The notes under the pieces: model-generated
Told to the model about the DNA's origin: nothing
Seen by the model: only the letters and a program-made list of their open reading frames with translations
The model's database searches: none
Translations under genes and position numbers: made by a program
Source of the DNA: Shimia litoralis
GTDB lineage: Bacteria; Pseudomonadota; Alphaproteobacteria; Rhodobacterales; Rhodobacteraceae
Assembly: GCF_005518135.1 (NCBI RefSeq)
Contig: NZ_SULI01000001.1
Location: 310,001 to 374,000, forward strand
DNA length: 64,000 bases
Direction of reading: 5' to 3'
Part shown: one piece after another, positions 28,350 to 37,191 of the stretch
Layout: every line of letters starts with the position of its first letter
Numbering within the stretch: position 1 is the stretch's first letter

Positions 28350-29705
28350 TTAGCTGGTTCTTGCGGCACGATCCTTGTCAATTGTTGCAACACGATCAGC
28401 AAATGCGCGTGCCGCGTGTGGGGCTTGGCCCATTTGTTGTGCGGTTTCAAAAATGGCATCCAGATCTAAATCTGAATAGGTCGCGGCCACAAGCGTGCGC
28501 AGATGTGTGCGCGTCTCGAGCGCCTGCTGGCACAGCGATTTCGTGCTGGCCTGTGCCTCTGGGCGGCGCATTGTGTCCGCCAAGGCAAAAGACAGGGCCT
28601 CGGCGTGCATCAGCCCCAACGCGTTGTCAATTTGGCGCGCAATGCCTGTTTGGTTCGGCGACAATGTTTCAAGTACGTGTTTGGCCATGGTCAACGCAGA
28701 AGCGGTGCCCAGGCAAATTTGAGGTAGGCACAGCCATTCGCTAAACCATGCTGCGCCGTCGCGCTGATGCTTTTGGACGGCAGCGCCCTGAAGCGTGGCA
28801 TGCAATCCGCGCGCCTGATGAGACAGGGCGACCATTGCAGAAGGGGCCACCGGATTTTGTTTTTGCGGCATAGTAGAGGAGGCGCCGACCGGCCCCAAAT
28901 CAACGGTCGAGACATCAGACATCGCCATGGCAATCAGATCCTCGCCCAGCTTTCCAAGGGCGATGTTTACCCGCACCAGCCAATCCACAATCTTTAGAAT
29001 GGGGGTGCGGTCTGTATGCCAACTGCGGCCCGGATCGCGCAGCCTCAGGGCCTTGGCAAGCTCTGCGCGGACCTGTGGGGCCTTGGGGCCAAGGGCAGAC
29101 GCCGTGCCCGCCGCACCCGAGAGCGACACCATAAGACATTGTGCTTTCAAGTCGGAAATTTCACCCAAAAGGGTTTCCAAAGGCGCGCCCCATTCCGCCG
29201 CTTGAGCGCCAAAGCTTGTCAGGGTTGCGGATTGCCCAAAAGTGCGGGCAACAATCGGTGTCTGCGCATGTGCCCGCGCCAGTTTTCCCAAACGCGTTAA
29301 TGTGGCCGAGAGGTCGGTCTCCAAAATCCCAAGCAGCTGACGCAAGCGCAGCATGAGACCGGTGTCCAGAATATCCTGAGACGTCGCGCCCCAATGGATA
29401 TACTGCGCATGCTCGGGGGCTTCCATGGCTTTGCGAAAGGCCGCCACGAGGGCCGGAATACACACGCCGTTCTGTCCCGTGGCATCCGCCAGCCCCGCCG
29501 GATCAATTTGGGCTTCCATCGAGGCGCGGTGGATGAAAAAGGCGCTGTCTTGAGGGATCATGCCTAGCTCGCCTTGGACCTTGGCCAACGTGCCCTCGAC
29601 AAGCATCAGCGCGCGCACTTCGGCGGTGTCGGTAAACAATCGCCCTGCATCACCTGATGGAAACAGTTTTGAAAAAAGTGGGCTGTCGAACACGGAACCT
29701 GCCAT
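28350..29705 (-). CDS. pcaB: 3-carboxy-cis,cis-muconate cycloisomerase PcaB
   Basis: A 451-residue fumarase/aspartase-superfamily enzyme that lactonises carboxymuconate in the protocatechuate branch. Signature S-S-T-M-P-Q-K-Q-N is at about 277-285, and HWGATSQDILDTG at about 104-116 supplies the second active-site region. ATG 29705 is preceded by AGGAG at a 5-bp gap and follows the upstream stop by 2 bp. The usual neighbours pcaC and pcaGH are missing. Confidence 0.9.
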   Translation of the reverse strand: MAGSVFDSPLFSKLFPSGDAGRLFTDTAEVRALMLVEGTLAKVQGELGMIPQDSAFFIHRASMEAQIDPAGLADATGQNGVCIPALVAAFRKAMEAPEHAQYIHWGATSQDILDTGLMLRLRQLLGILETDLSATLTRLGKLARAHAQTPIVARTFGQSATLTSFGAQAAEWGAPLETLLGEISDLKAQCLMVSLSGAAGTASALGPKAPQVRAELAKALRLRDPGRSWHTDRTPILKIVDWLVRVNIALGKLGEDLIAMAMSDVSTVDLGPVGASSTMPQKQNPVAPSAMVALSHQARGLHATLQGAAVQKHQRDGAAWFSEWLCLPQICLGTASALTMAKHVLETLSPNQTGIARQIDNALGLMHAEALSFALADTMRRPEAQASTKSLCQQALETRTHLRTLVAATYSDLDLDAIFETAQQMGQAPHAARAFADRVATIDKDRAARTS

Positions 29706-29707
29706 GA

Positions 29708-30418
29708 TCACTCCTTGAGTATGGTGTTTATGAGCGCCGCAAGTCCCGTCGGGTCGGAAAAGAAGGGCGAGTGGCTGGTGGGCATCTCGTAGACATCTTT
29801 GGCGGGCCAGTCACGCACCATTTCGGCCTGAAATTCGGTTGGAATCGCATTGTCGTAAAGACATCTGACATAGCTTTTTGCGCAGGTCGTATGCCCAAGC
29901 CCAAGCTTGGCAGGTGTGATCTGGGGCAGGGTGGCTTGGGGGGTTAAATGCGCCAAGGCGAAATCTTCGGTGCCTTCTGGACAGTCTTGATAAAACACCT
30001 CGCGGGTGTGGGCAGGATCAACGGTATAGCTTTTGTTGTCTGCAGCGCGTTTGATCGCCTTGAGAATGGGTTGCCGCGGGGCCAGTTTGCGCATGTCGAC
30101 AAGCGAATGACCTTCGCGCGGGATATAGGCACAGACATAGATGATGCGCGCGATCTTTTCCGGCGCGATATCCGCGGCCAATGTGGCCGGGTATCCGCCC
30201 CAGCTGTGCGCAACAAGAACTGTGTTGTCGCCCAACTGATCGACCACCGACGCCACACAGCTGTCCAAAGTGACCTGATCTAGCGGTGTGGTATCCTTGC
30301 CGTGGCTGGGCATGTCCATGGCGCGCGGGCTGTGTCCCAATGCCGTCAAAGCAGGCAGCATGTCGCGCCAGCACCAAGCCCCGTGAAGCGACCCGTGCAA
30401 AAATAGAATGTCAGACAT
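29708..30418 (-). CDS. Alpha/beta hydrolase, EstC/hydroxynitrile-lyase-like
   Basis: A 236-residue alpha/beta hydrolase. The nucleophile elbow is H-S72-W-G-G, the oxyanion region is F-L-H-G-S-L-H-G-A-W-C-W, and the catalytic His is in TSHSPFFSDP near the C terminus. This compact subgroup includes plant methylesterases and EstC-like bacterial esterases. It lies inside a pca-like gene run between pcaD (8-bp overlap) and pcaB, so an ester or lactone of an aromatic breakdown product is a reasonable guess. Confidence 0.8.
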   Translation of the reverse strand: MSDILFLHGSLHGAWCWRDMLPALTALGHSPRAMDMPSHGKDTTPLDQVTLDSCVASVVDQLGDNTVLVAHSWGGYPATLAADIAPEKIARIIYVCAYIPREGHSLVDMRKLAPRQPILKAIKRAADNKSYTVDPAHTREVFYQDCPEGTEDFALAHLTPQATLPQITPAKLGLGHTTCAKSYVRCLYDNAIPTEFQAEMVRDWPAKDVYEMPTSHSPFFSDPTGLAALINTILKE

Positions 30419-31199
30419 GGCCGATCTCTTTCAAAAAGGTGGTCAGATGGGCTGCATAGGTCTCGGGATCTTCGACACAAGGCAGATGCCCTGCGCGCCG
30501 GATCAGCGCAAATTTGCTGCCGTGGATCAGATCAACCGTTTCACGCACCAGATCAGGCGGAGTGGATCTGTCTTCGCTTGCCGCAATGCCAAGCGTGGGC
30601 AGGCGCAGTCCACTTGTTGGGGTGTAAAAATCGGTGCCCGCAATGGCGGCGGCACATCCGGCATAGCCCTCGACAGATTGGCCAAGCAACACATCGCGCC
30701 AATGGTTTAGGTCCGGCGTGGCGCGAAAGGCTTTGGAGAACCATCGCTCTAGGGTTGGGCCGGTGATGGCTTGCATCCCGTCTTGGCGTACACTGTCAAT
30801 GCGGTCATGCCACATGCTGGCTTGGCCAATCTTGGCCGCCGTGTTGGACAAGACCAAGGCGCGCACCAGATCAAGGCGCTTGACGGCCAGTCCTTGGGCA
30901 ATCATGCCGCCCAGAGACAGCCCGACAAAGACCACACCCTTGAGCTGGAGGTGATCCAAAAGTTGTTCGGTATCACGCACCAACGTACCCATCGAATACG
31001 GTCCGTCCGGGCAAGAGGACTGGCCGTGGCCCCGAATGCTGAAACGGATATATTGAAGTTCTGGCGGCAAATGGGGCAAGAGGGCATCCCACATGTGCAA
31101 ATCCGTGCCCAAGGCGTGGGCGAACACCACTGGTGCCCCTTGCGGATTTCCTGCGACCTCATATTCGAGATCAACGCCTTTTAGGGTGGCAATGCTCAT
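30411..31199 (-). CDS. pcaD: 3-oxoadipate enol-lactonase PcaD
   Basis: A 262-residue alpha/beta hydrolase that opens 3-oxoadipate enol-lactone. It shows FAHALGTDLHMWD, FSIRGHGQSSCPDGPYSM, the nucleophile G-L-S95-L-G-G and a late AGHLPCVEDP His, all characteristic of PcaD. Overlaps the EEP gene by 4 bp upstream and the next hydrolase by 8 bp downstream. Confidence 0.88.
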   Translation of the reverse strand: MSIATLKGVDLEYEVAGNPQGAPVVFAHALGTDLHMWDALLPHLPPELQYIRFSIRGHGQSSCPDGPYSMGTLVRDTEQLLDHLQLKGVVFVGLSLGGMIAQGLAVKRLDLVRALVLSNTAAKIGQASMWHDRIDSVRQDGMQAITGPTLERWFSKAFRATPDLNHWRDVLLGQSVEGYAGCAAAIAGTDFYTPTSGLRLPTLGIAASEDRSTPPDLVRETVDLIHGSKFALIRRAGHLPCVEDPETYAAHLTTFLKEIGHV

Positions 31200-32395
31200 T
31201 CCGGTGTTCCCAGCTTCATGTGCGCCATGATTTGCCCGTGGTCACTGGCCAGTTTGTTGTACGGGGCCTCTGGGTGGCTGCCGTCTGTCAAATGGTCGTT
31301 GAACACACTTAGGTATTCCATCTCGCCAATGCGCTGGGCGTTGTCTGGGTGGAAATGGTGCGACATATAGATTTGGTCGAGGCTTTCATACACACCGCCA
31401 AAGGCTGCTGTGTACACCATATCGCGCAGGGATTTGCGCACAAAGAACTTCTCTGCGCTGGTCAATTGGCGTTCAAGGACTGACGTACGTATCTTTGCCG
31501 CATCGGACTTGGAATAGCGGTCATTGCGATCTTGGGCATCATGGCGCAGCATCCACGAATAGTTGCGAAACGGGGCTTCGCCGCTAATGATTTCGGAACT
31601 GACCGCGTGCTCTGCGTCGTTGAAGTCACCAAGCACCATCACGGGTCGGCCCTGTTCCAGCTCTGCCAAAATTTCGCGACGCAAAACCCACGCTTCGGCC
31701 ATCCGGCGCAGGGCTGCGCGCAGGGACCCCATGGCGCGACCGGCGGCATCATATTGGGTCAGGTCTGCTTCAGGTGCAAAGTCAGCGGCAGCAGGTTTCA
31801 CATATTCGCCAAGCTTGGATTTGAGGTGGCAATTGAACACTGTCACGATCTGGCCCTTGATGGGGATGCGGGCTTTTTGGATCGGGCGCGACAGACGGGT
31901 CACGGTGTAATGTCCGGCATCGCCGCCGCCCAAATCGGACAAGGGGATATGCAGGGGCGTGTCGAGAACCTGAATGATTTCCGGAGGTTCCGCGAACCCG
32001 AACCGAGACAGAATGGCAAGCCCGGGCCGACGCTGCCCCGGTGTGCCAGTGTCATTGGCATTTGGTGCAAACGCAAGGCCCGCATCCGCATAAGGCGTAT
32101 AGCCGAGTTTGCGAAAAATGGCCTTTTTGCGATAAGATTTGTCACGTGTGGGCAGCACCGCATCGTTGCTTTGCTGACCAATGTCATCTGCGGCCTCAAG
32201 CACATTTTCCAGCGCGTCTTGGGTAAAGATTTCCTGAAAGCCGATGATATCTGCATCCATCGAGAAAATCTGATTGGCCATCCAATCCTGTTTCCACGCG
32301 TATTCTTCGGGCGTGTAGGTCATGTATTGATAATATTCCTGATCGGGTCCGATCAGGTTTTTCACGTTAAACGTGGCAATCGTAAAAAGAGTCAT
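31196..32395 (-). CDS. Endonuclease/exonuclease/phosphatase (EEP) family protein
   Basis: A 399-residue EEP-fold phosphodiesterase or phosphatase. Active-site motifs are complete: TFNVKNL (Asn), GFQEIF (Glu), FNCHLKSK (His), VLGDFNDAE (Asp/Asn), LDQIYMS (Asp) and ASDHGQIM (Asp-His). No signal peptide, so it acts in the cytoplasm. Insertions make it longer than ExoIII or APE1, more like the large EEP hydrolases. Its start overlaps the macro-domain gene stop by 4 bp. Confidence 0.82.
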   Translation of the reverse strand: MTLFTIATFNVKNLIGPDQEYYQYMTYTPEEYAWKQDWMANQIFSMDADIIGFQEIFTQDALENVLEAADDIGQQSNDAVLPTRDKSYRKKAIFRKLGYTPYADAGLAFAPNANDTGTPGQRRPGLAILSRFGFAEPPEIIQVLDTPLHIPLSDLGGGDAGHYTVTRLSRPIQKARIPIKGQIVTVFNCHLKSKLGEYVKPAAADFAPEADLTQYDAAGRAMGSLRAALRRMAEAWVLRREILAELEQGRPVMVLGDFNDAEHAVSSEIISGEAPFRNYSWMLRHDAQDRNDRYSKSDAAKIRTSVLERQLTSAEKFFVRKSLRDMVYTAAFGGVYESLDQIYMSHHFHPDNAQRIGEMEYLSVFNDHLTDGSHPEAPYNKLASDHGQIMAHMKLGTPE

Positions 32396-32853
32396 GCGTG
32401 ATCTTTCAAGGCTGGGGGCAATGTGACCAGACAATGATCAAGCCCCGCAAGAGAGGTGTCAATAATAGGTGCAATATCCGGCCAATGGCCGCCTGCAAGG
32501 CCCGCCCCGATCTTGGGGTAGCCTATACGTTGATTTGGAAACTGTTGTGCGATGCGATCAAACGCGTCCTTGAGCGCAACAAGGTCCACCAGTGGTGGCG
32601 TGCCGGACCAGTGGAATTGCGTATATGCGTTGACAATGGTGCATGGTCCGTGTGTTGCGGTCGAAATTTTGCCCAGCTTGGATCGCGCCCCAAATGCGGT
32701 GGCACGATCCGCGACCACGGCCTGTGGAAAGGCGCGGGCAATCTGCGCCGCGATCCCAGCCCCCATCGCATGGAAACAATTGCAGCCATGTACGATCACG
32801 TCCAAGTCCCCGCGACGTGCCATCGCCACAAGATCACCGTCAATCTGTCTCAC
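32392..32853 (-). CDS. Macro-domain protein (ADP-ribose-binding)
   Basis: A 153-residue stand-alone macro domain. Ligand-loop motifs are VIVHGCNCFHAMGAGIA (about 19-35) and YPKIGAGLAGGHW (about 112-124). The H-G-C-N-C-x-H form matches Appr-1''-phosphatase/ADP-ribose hydrolase-like macro proteins. It may remove or sense ADP-ribose derivatives. Coupled by 4-bp overlaps to the dehydratase upstream and the EEP hydrolase downstream. Confidence 0.85.
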   Translation of the reverse strand: MRQIDGDLVAMARRGDLDVIVHGCNCFHAMGAGIAAQIARAFPQAVVADRATAFGARSKLGKISTATHGPCTIVNAYTQFHWSGTPPLVDLVALKDAFDRIAQQFPNQRIGYPKIGAGLAGGHWPDIAPIIDTSLAGLDHCLVTLPPALKDHA

Positions 32854-33824
32854 GACGTGCGGTTAAGAGCAGTCTTGAACATGTCAGGATCGACATTACC
32901 GCCGGTGCACACCGCAATCACCGCATCGCCTTTGGTTTCTTGGCTGTGAAACAGGGCCGCCGCCAGCGCCACAGCCCCCCCCGGTTCGACAACGATTTTC
33001 AAACGCGAAAATGCCAAGGCCATCGCATCAAGGGCTTGGTCTTCGGTGACAACAATGCCCGGTCCACACAGGCGCGATAAAATCGGGAAGGTCAGCTTGC
33101 CGGGTTCTGGCGTGACAATGGCGTCACAAATTCCGCCAGACAGCGTGGTGTTGCGCTCGATTTTGCCGCTGGCCAAAGACCGCGTCGTGTCGTCAAACCC
33201 TTGCGGTTCGCAAGGGCGGGCACGCAGGTCAGGTGCATCGGCCTCGAGTGCAAGGGCGATACCTGACGTCAGGCCGCCCCCCCCGCAACACACCAAGACA
33301 TCTGCGGTCTCGACACCTTCGGCGCGGGCCTGTGCTGCAATTTCAAGACCTGTGGTGCCTTGCCCTGCTATCACTTGCGGATCGTCATAGGGTTTTATCA
33401 ACGTGAGCTGTCTGGCCTCGGAATACTTTTGCCCAATGTCTTCTCGGCTTTCTCCGCCTGCGCGATCATACAGGACCACCTCGGCCCCGAGGGCGCGGGT
33501 GTTGTCGATTTTCATGCGGGGGGCATCTGCTGGCATGATAATGACGGCAGGGACGCCATGGGCCGCCGCAGCCATGGCGACGCCTTGGGCGTGATTGCCT
33601 GACGAAAAGGCAATGACGCCGCGCTTGCGAATGTCAGGATCCAGCGCAGACACGGCGGACCAGCCGCCGCGAAATTTGAAAGATCCGGTATGTTGCAGAC
33701 ATTCGGGTTTCACCAGAACGCGTTTGCCTGCGATGTCATCCAAGAATGGTGATGACAACAAGGGCGTGTGACGTACGTGGCCTTCAAGGCGGCGGGCTGC
33801 TGCGCGGATAAGATCAATGTTCAT
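32850..33824 (-). CDS. PLP-dependent threonine/serine dehydratase-like protein
   Basis: A 324-residue fold-type II PLP enzyme. The Schiff-base Lys50 is in T-G-S-F-K-F-R-G-G, the Asn motif is S-S-G-N-H-A-Q-G, and the phosphate loop is C-C-G-G-G-G-L-T-S-G. There is no C-terminal ACT domain, so it is the catabolic rather than the allosteric type. Threonine, serine or hydroxyaspartate could be substrates. Overlaps both neighbours by 4 bp. Confidence 0.82.
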   Translation of the reverse strand: MNIDLIRAAARRLEGHVRHTPLLSSPFLDDIAGKRVLVKPECLQHTGSFKFRGGWSAVSALDPDIRKRGVIAFSSGNHAQGVAMAAAAHGVPAVIIMPADAPRMKIDNTRALGAEVVLYDRAGGESREDIGQKYSEARQLTLIKPYDDPQVIAGQGTTGLEIAAQARAEGVETADVLVCCGGGGLTSGIALALEADAPDLRARPCEPQGFDDTTRSLASGKIERNTTLSGGICDAIVTPEPGKLTFPILSRLCGPGIVVTEDQALDAMALAFSRLKIVVEPGGAVALAAALFHSQETKGDAVIAVCTGGNVDPDMFKTALNRTS

Positions 33825-34660
33825 GTCTGCGCGCCAAGTAATGCAGTCCAGTCTTTGATCACAGCAACAGACGCGTCTTCGTCCAAGAAGGGGACATGCC
33901 CGCGGTCTGGGATGGTGGCGGCCACCATGTCGGGGCGGCGATTTTGCATATCTTGCAGGGTTTGCGCGCTCATCAAATCGGAATTGGCACCGCGAATGGC
34001 CGCGACAGGCGCCGTAGCCAGTGCATCAAACAAGGGCCACAGATCCATCGCGGGGGCATCTGGATCATAGGATTCCAGCACCGCATCCCGCAATTTGGGG
34101 TCATAGTTGATTTTCAGGCCAGAGGATGTCGGGACAAAGTGCTTTTCAACCTCTTCACGCCATCGCGAGGCTGGGACGTTATCGAAGCCCTGAATGCGGC
34201 TGCCAAAGACCTCGGCGGCCTCATCAAGGGTTTTCCAAATCGGGTTTAGGCCGATAAATCCGAGAATTGTAGCCAGCCCGTCGGTTTCGATGACGGGACC
34301 GATGTCTACGAAACACACACCCGCCACACGATCAGGCACAAGCGCGGCCAGCGTCAGTGCGATCAGGCCGCCCCGTGATGTGCCCAATATTGCGGCGCGA
34401 TCAATCCCCAGATGATCCAGAAGCGCAATGACGTCCTGTGTCTCTTGCGGGATAGAATAGGTGCCATAGTCCTCGGTCCAATCAGATTGGCCGCGTCCGC
34501 GGTAATCCGGGCAAATCACGCGCATGCCCGTAAGATGGGGCATCACATAGTCAAAATCGCTGGCATTGCGGGTCAGCCCCGGCAAACACAAAAGCGCAGG
34601 CCCTTGGCCGTGGTCGGTATAGTGCAACGAAAGGCCATCAGAGGTGGTAAAGCGGGGCAT
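33821..34660 (-). CDS. Alpha/beta hydrolase
   Basis: A 279-residue alpha/beta hydrolase with oxyanion region LCLPGLTRNASDFDYV, nucleophile elbow G-T-S95-R-G-G, and late His in DRGHVPFLDE. A pattern P-D-Y-R-G-R-G-Q-S-D-W follows strand 4. The substrate is unknown. Its ATG directly follows the stop of the dehalogenase gene. Confidence 0.82.
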   Translation of the reverse strand: MPRFTTSDGLSLHYTDHGQGPALLCLPGLTRNASDFDYVMPHLTGMRVICPDYRGRGQSDWTEDYGTYSIPQETQDVIALLDHLGIDRAAILGTSRGGLIALTLAALVPDRVAGVCFVDIGPVIETDGLATILGFIGLNPIWKTLDEAAEVFGSRIQGFDNVPASRWREEVEKHFVPTSSGLKINYDPKLRDAVLESYDPDAPAMDLWPLFDALATAPVAAIRGANSDLMSAQTLQDMQNRRPDMVAATIPDRGHVPFLDEDASVAVIKDWTALLGAQT

Positions 34661-35347
34661 TCAGGCTCCTGTGAGGTCGGGAATTGAAGTGAGGTCTGAC
34701 AAAATCGTATCGGGGGTCCATGGCAGGCGATCCACCGGATCATTGGCACGGTTCACCCATGCGGTTTGAAACCCGTACCCTGCCGCGCCGGCCGCATCCC
34801 ATCCGTTGGATGATACAAACAGAACCTGATCTTTGGTGCAGCCAAACCGTGCGCCAACCAAGTCGTAAACGACCTTGGCCGGTTTGAATATCTTGACGTC
34901 TTCGACGCTCAGGACGCCGTCGAGCAGGTTTCCGATGCCCGCGCTTTCAACGGCTCCGCTCAACATATCCGGAGATCCGTTCGACAAGATTGCGTTGGTG
35001 ATACCTTGCTCTTTGAGCGCGGCCAGCATTTTTGGCACCTCGGGATACGCGGACAGTTCCCAGTACAGCGCCAGCAAGCGGGCTCGAAGTGCTGCATCAT
35101 CCTGAAGACCGCTGGCCTCAAGCGCCCAATCCAACCCGTTTTGGGTGACCTCCCAAAAATCCGTGTGGGCGCCAGTGATGGCCCGTAGCCACGTATATTG
35201 AAGCTGTTTCAGGCGCCAGTTTTCGGCAACTGTGGCCCAGTGCGTGGCAAATGCGGCATTGTCGGAGGTGGCGGCGGCTTCGCGCGCGGCAGCCGCGACA
35301 TCAAACAGCGTGCCATAGGCATCAAAAACACATGTTGTGATCGTCAC
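34661..35347 (-). CDS. Haloacid dehalogenase, type II
   Basis: A 228-residue HAD hydrolase of the L-2-haloacid dehalogenase group. Nucleophile D9 is in VFDAYGTLFD, then LSNGSPDML (Ser), KIFKPAKVVY (Lys) and SSNGWDAAGA (Asn/Trp/Asp); all catalytic positions are kept, so real dehalogenase activity is plausible. GTG 35347 has an excellent AGGAGG site 6 bp upstream. First gene of an eight-gene minus-strand operon. Confidence 0.88.
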   Translation of the reverse strand: MTITTCVFDAYGTLFDVAAAAREAAATSDNAAFATHWATVAENWRLKQLQYTWLRAITGAHTDFWEVTQNGLDWALEASGLQDDAALRARLLALYWELSAYPEVPKMLAALKEQGITNAILSNGSPDMLSGAVESAGIGNLLDGVLSVEDVKIFKPAKVVYDLVGARFGCTKDQVLFVSSNGWDAAGAAGYGFQTAWVNRANDPVDRLPWTPDTILSDLTSIPDLTGA

Positions 35348-35510
35348 TTTCGATCCTCCTTTTGGGCGGCATACTGGCAGGAAGTTCGGCCCTGTCAAAC
35401 GCTCAAATATGCCTGTTTGCGTTTCTCTGGGTCTGCGCTTAGGGTGCGCCGCATCTTTTTTGGCGGGCCATTCGGCTTGCTGGTTTAATAAATCCAGAAT
35501 TGGAAATCGC

Positions 35511-35939
35511 ATGAGCGTAGCAAAATCGGGCGACACCGTCCGCATTCACTATACCGGAACCCTAAGTGATGGATCTGTTTTTGACAGTTCTGAAGGGCGC
35601 GACCCGCTCGAGTTCACCTTGGGGTCAGGTCAGGTCATCGCAGGATTTGACAGCGGTGTGGACGGCATGGCCGTCGGTGAGAAAAAGACAATCGAAATCC
35701 CATCTGATCAGGCCTATGGCCCCGTCCACGAAGAGGCGCGCCAAGAAGTGCCACGCAGCCAGATTCCGGCGGAAATTCCGTTGGAAGTTGGTCTTCAACT
35801 TCAAATGCAGTCCCCGACAGGCCAAGTCGTGCCTGTAACCGTGATCTCGATCTCGGAAGAGGTCGTCATGCTGGATGCGAACCATGCCTTGGCAGGCAAA
35901 GACCTGACTTTTGCGCTGGAACTGGTTTCCATCGGCTGA
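35511..35939 (+). CDS. FKBP-type peptidyl-prolyl cis-trans isomerase
   Basis: A 142-residue SlyD-like FKBP domain protein: VRIHYTGTLSDGSVFDSS, the insert-in-flap region with AYGPVHEEARQEVPRSQIP, then NHALAGKDLTFALEL. It has no His-rich metal tail like that of E. coli SlyD. Cytoplasmic folding helper with chaperone activity in the family. Own terminator follows. Confidence 0.9.
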   Translation: MSVAKSGDTVRIHYTGTLSDGSVFDSSEGRDPLEFTLGSGQVIAGFDSGVDGMAVGEKKTIEIPSDQAYGPVHEEARQEVPRSQIPAEIPLEVGLQLQMQSPTGQVVPVTVISISEEVVMLDANHALAGKDLTFALELVSIG

Positions 35940-35962
35940 GTTCAGCCTCGCATTCAAACACG

Positions 35963-35996
35963 GAAGGCTCGCAGTATTTCTGCGGGCTTTCTTTTT
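35963..35996 (+). terminator. Intrinsic terminator of the FKBP gene
   Basis: AAGGCTCGCAG pairs with CTGCGGGCTTT (two G-U pairs) and is followed by CTTTTT. Confidence 0.75.
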
Positions 35997-36037
35997 GCGC
36001 GGGTCTTGTCATTCTAGCTGCAAAGCGAGGATTCAAT

Positions 36038-37099
36038 ATGCGCACATGGTTGACCGATAGATTTTCTCTCGAGGTGCCGATCATTCAGGCCCCAATGGCG
36101 GGCGTGTCGACGCCGGAGATGGCAGCGGCCGTCAGTGCTGCAGGCGGCCTGGGGTCATTGGGGGTTGGTGCCGCGACGCCTGATGTAGCCCGCGAGATGA
36201 TCGCGCAGGTGCGCAAATTCACCGACAAGCCCTTGAACATAAATGTGTTTTGCCATCTGCCTGCTCAAAGAAATTCCGCAACCGAACGCGCGTGGCTTGA
36301 TGTATTGCGCCCAGAGTTCGACAAATTTGAGGCCACCCCACCTGCGGAGTTGGCTGAAATCTATCAAAGTTATCTGACGGATGACGCGATGCACAGGATG
36401 CTTCTTGACGTGAGGCCCGACGTGGTGAGCTTTCACTTTGGGCTTCCTGATGTGGCCAAGATCAGCGCCCTGAAACACGCGGGCATCGTGCTGCTGGCCT
36501 CTGCAACGTCTCTGCAAGAGGCAGAGGCCTGTGCCCGTGCTGGCGTAGATGCGATTGTGGCTCAGGGGATTGAGGCTGGCGGGCATCGGGGTATTTTTGA
36601 TCTAGACGCTGCCGATCAAGAGCTGACGACGGCAGCTTTGGTCAAGACACTTGTGGATCATTTGGACCTGCCGGTGATTGCCGCCGGTGGGGTCATGAAC
36701 GGTCAAGACGTGGCCCAGATGCTCGCGCTTGGCGCGGCGGGGTGCCAATTGGGTACAGCCTTTGTGGCATGTGATGAATCGGCGGCAGATGCGGCCTATC
36801 GGGCGGCGCTGCATGATCCGGCCTGTCAGCCGCCTGTGTTGACACGGGTTGTGTCAGGTCGTCCGGCGAGATGCCTTGCCAATCAATTTGTGCAGTGGGG
36901 GCAAGACCAAGACATATCATCTGTTCCGGCCTATCCCGTCACCTACGATGCGGGCAAGTCGTTGAATGCGGCGGCCAAGGCACAGGGAAATACGGGCTAT
37001 GGTGCGCAATGGGCTGGAACTGGTGCGATGTCGGCAAAGGCCGGCCCGGCCAAGGAAATTTTGGCAGCGCTGGCATTGGAATTGGCCGCAAACTCCTAG
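36038..37099 (+). CDS. Nitronate monooxygenase family flavoprotein
   Basis: A 353-residue TIM-barrel FMN enzyme of the 2-nitropropane dioxygenase family. Seen: PIIQAPMAGVSTPEMAAAVS at the N terminus, VDAIVAQGIEAGGHRG (about 170-186) with the conserved His, and AAGGVMNGQDVAQMLALGA for FMN phosphate. It oxidises nitronates such as propionate-3-nitronate. GCGAGGA precedes the ATG. Convergent with fabI. Confidence 0.87.
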   Translation: MRTWLTDRFSLEVPIIQAPMAGVSTPEMAAAVSAAGGLGSLGVGAATPDVAREMIAQVRKFTDKPLNINVFCHLPAQRNSATERAWLDVLRPEFDKFEATPPAELAEIYQSYLTDDAMHRMLLDVRPDVVSFHFGLPDVAKISALKHAGIVLLASATSLQEAEACARAGVDAIVAQGIEAGGHRGIFDLDAADQELTTAALVKTLVDHLDLPVIAAGGVMNGQDVAQMLALGAAGCQLGTAFVACDESAADAAYRAALHDPACQPPVLTRVVSGRPARCLANQFVQWGQDQDISSVPAYPVTYDAGKSLNAAAKAQGNTGYGAQWAGTGAMSAKAGPAKEILAALALELAANS

Positions 37100-37111
37100 A
37101 TGGCGCGAACG

Positions 37112-37163
37112 CCGAGCGCAGCGAGGCCCGGCCCAACATTTGGCGCCCCGCGCATGTGCGCGG
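37112..37163. repeat. Dispersed structured intergenic repeat, copy 2
   Basis: Bases 37112-37137 are identical to 4506-4531. After ATTTGGCGCC comes the hairpin CCGCGCA-TG-TGCGCGG (37148-37163), in the same place as the different hairpin of copy 1. It lies between the convergent ends of the nitronate monooxygenase gene and fabI. Confidence 0.7.
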
Positions 37164-37191
37164 CACTCCAAATGGCGGGAGGTTAATGTGT

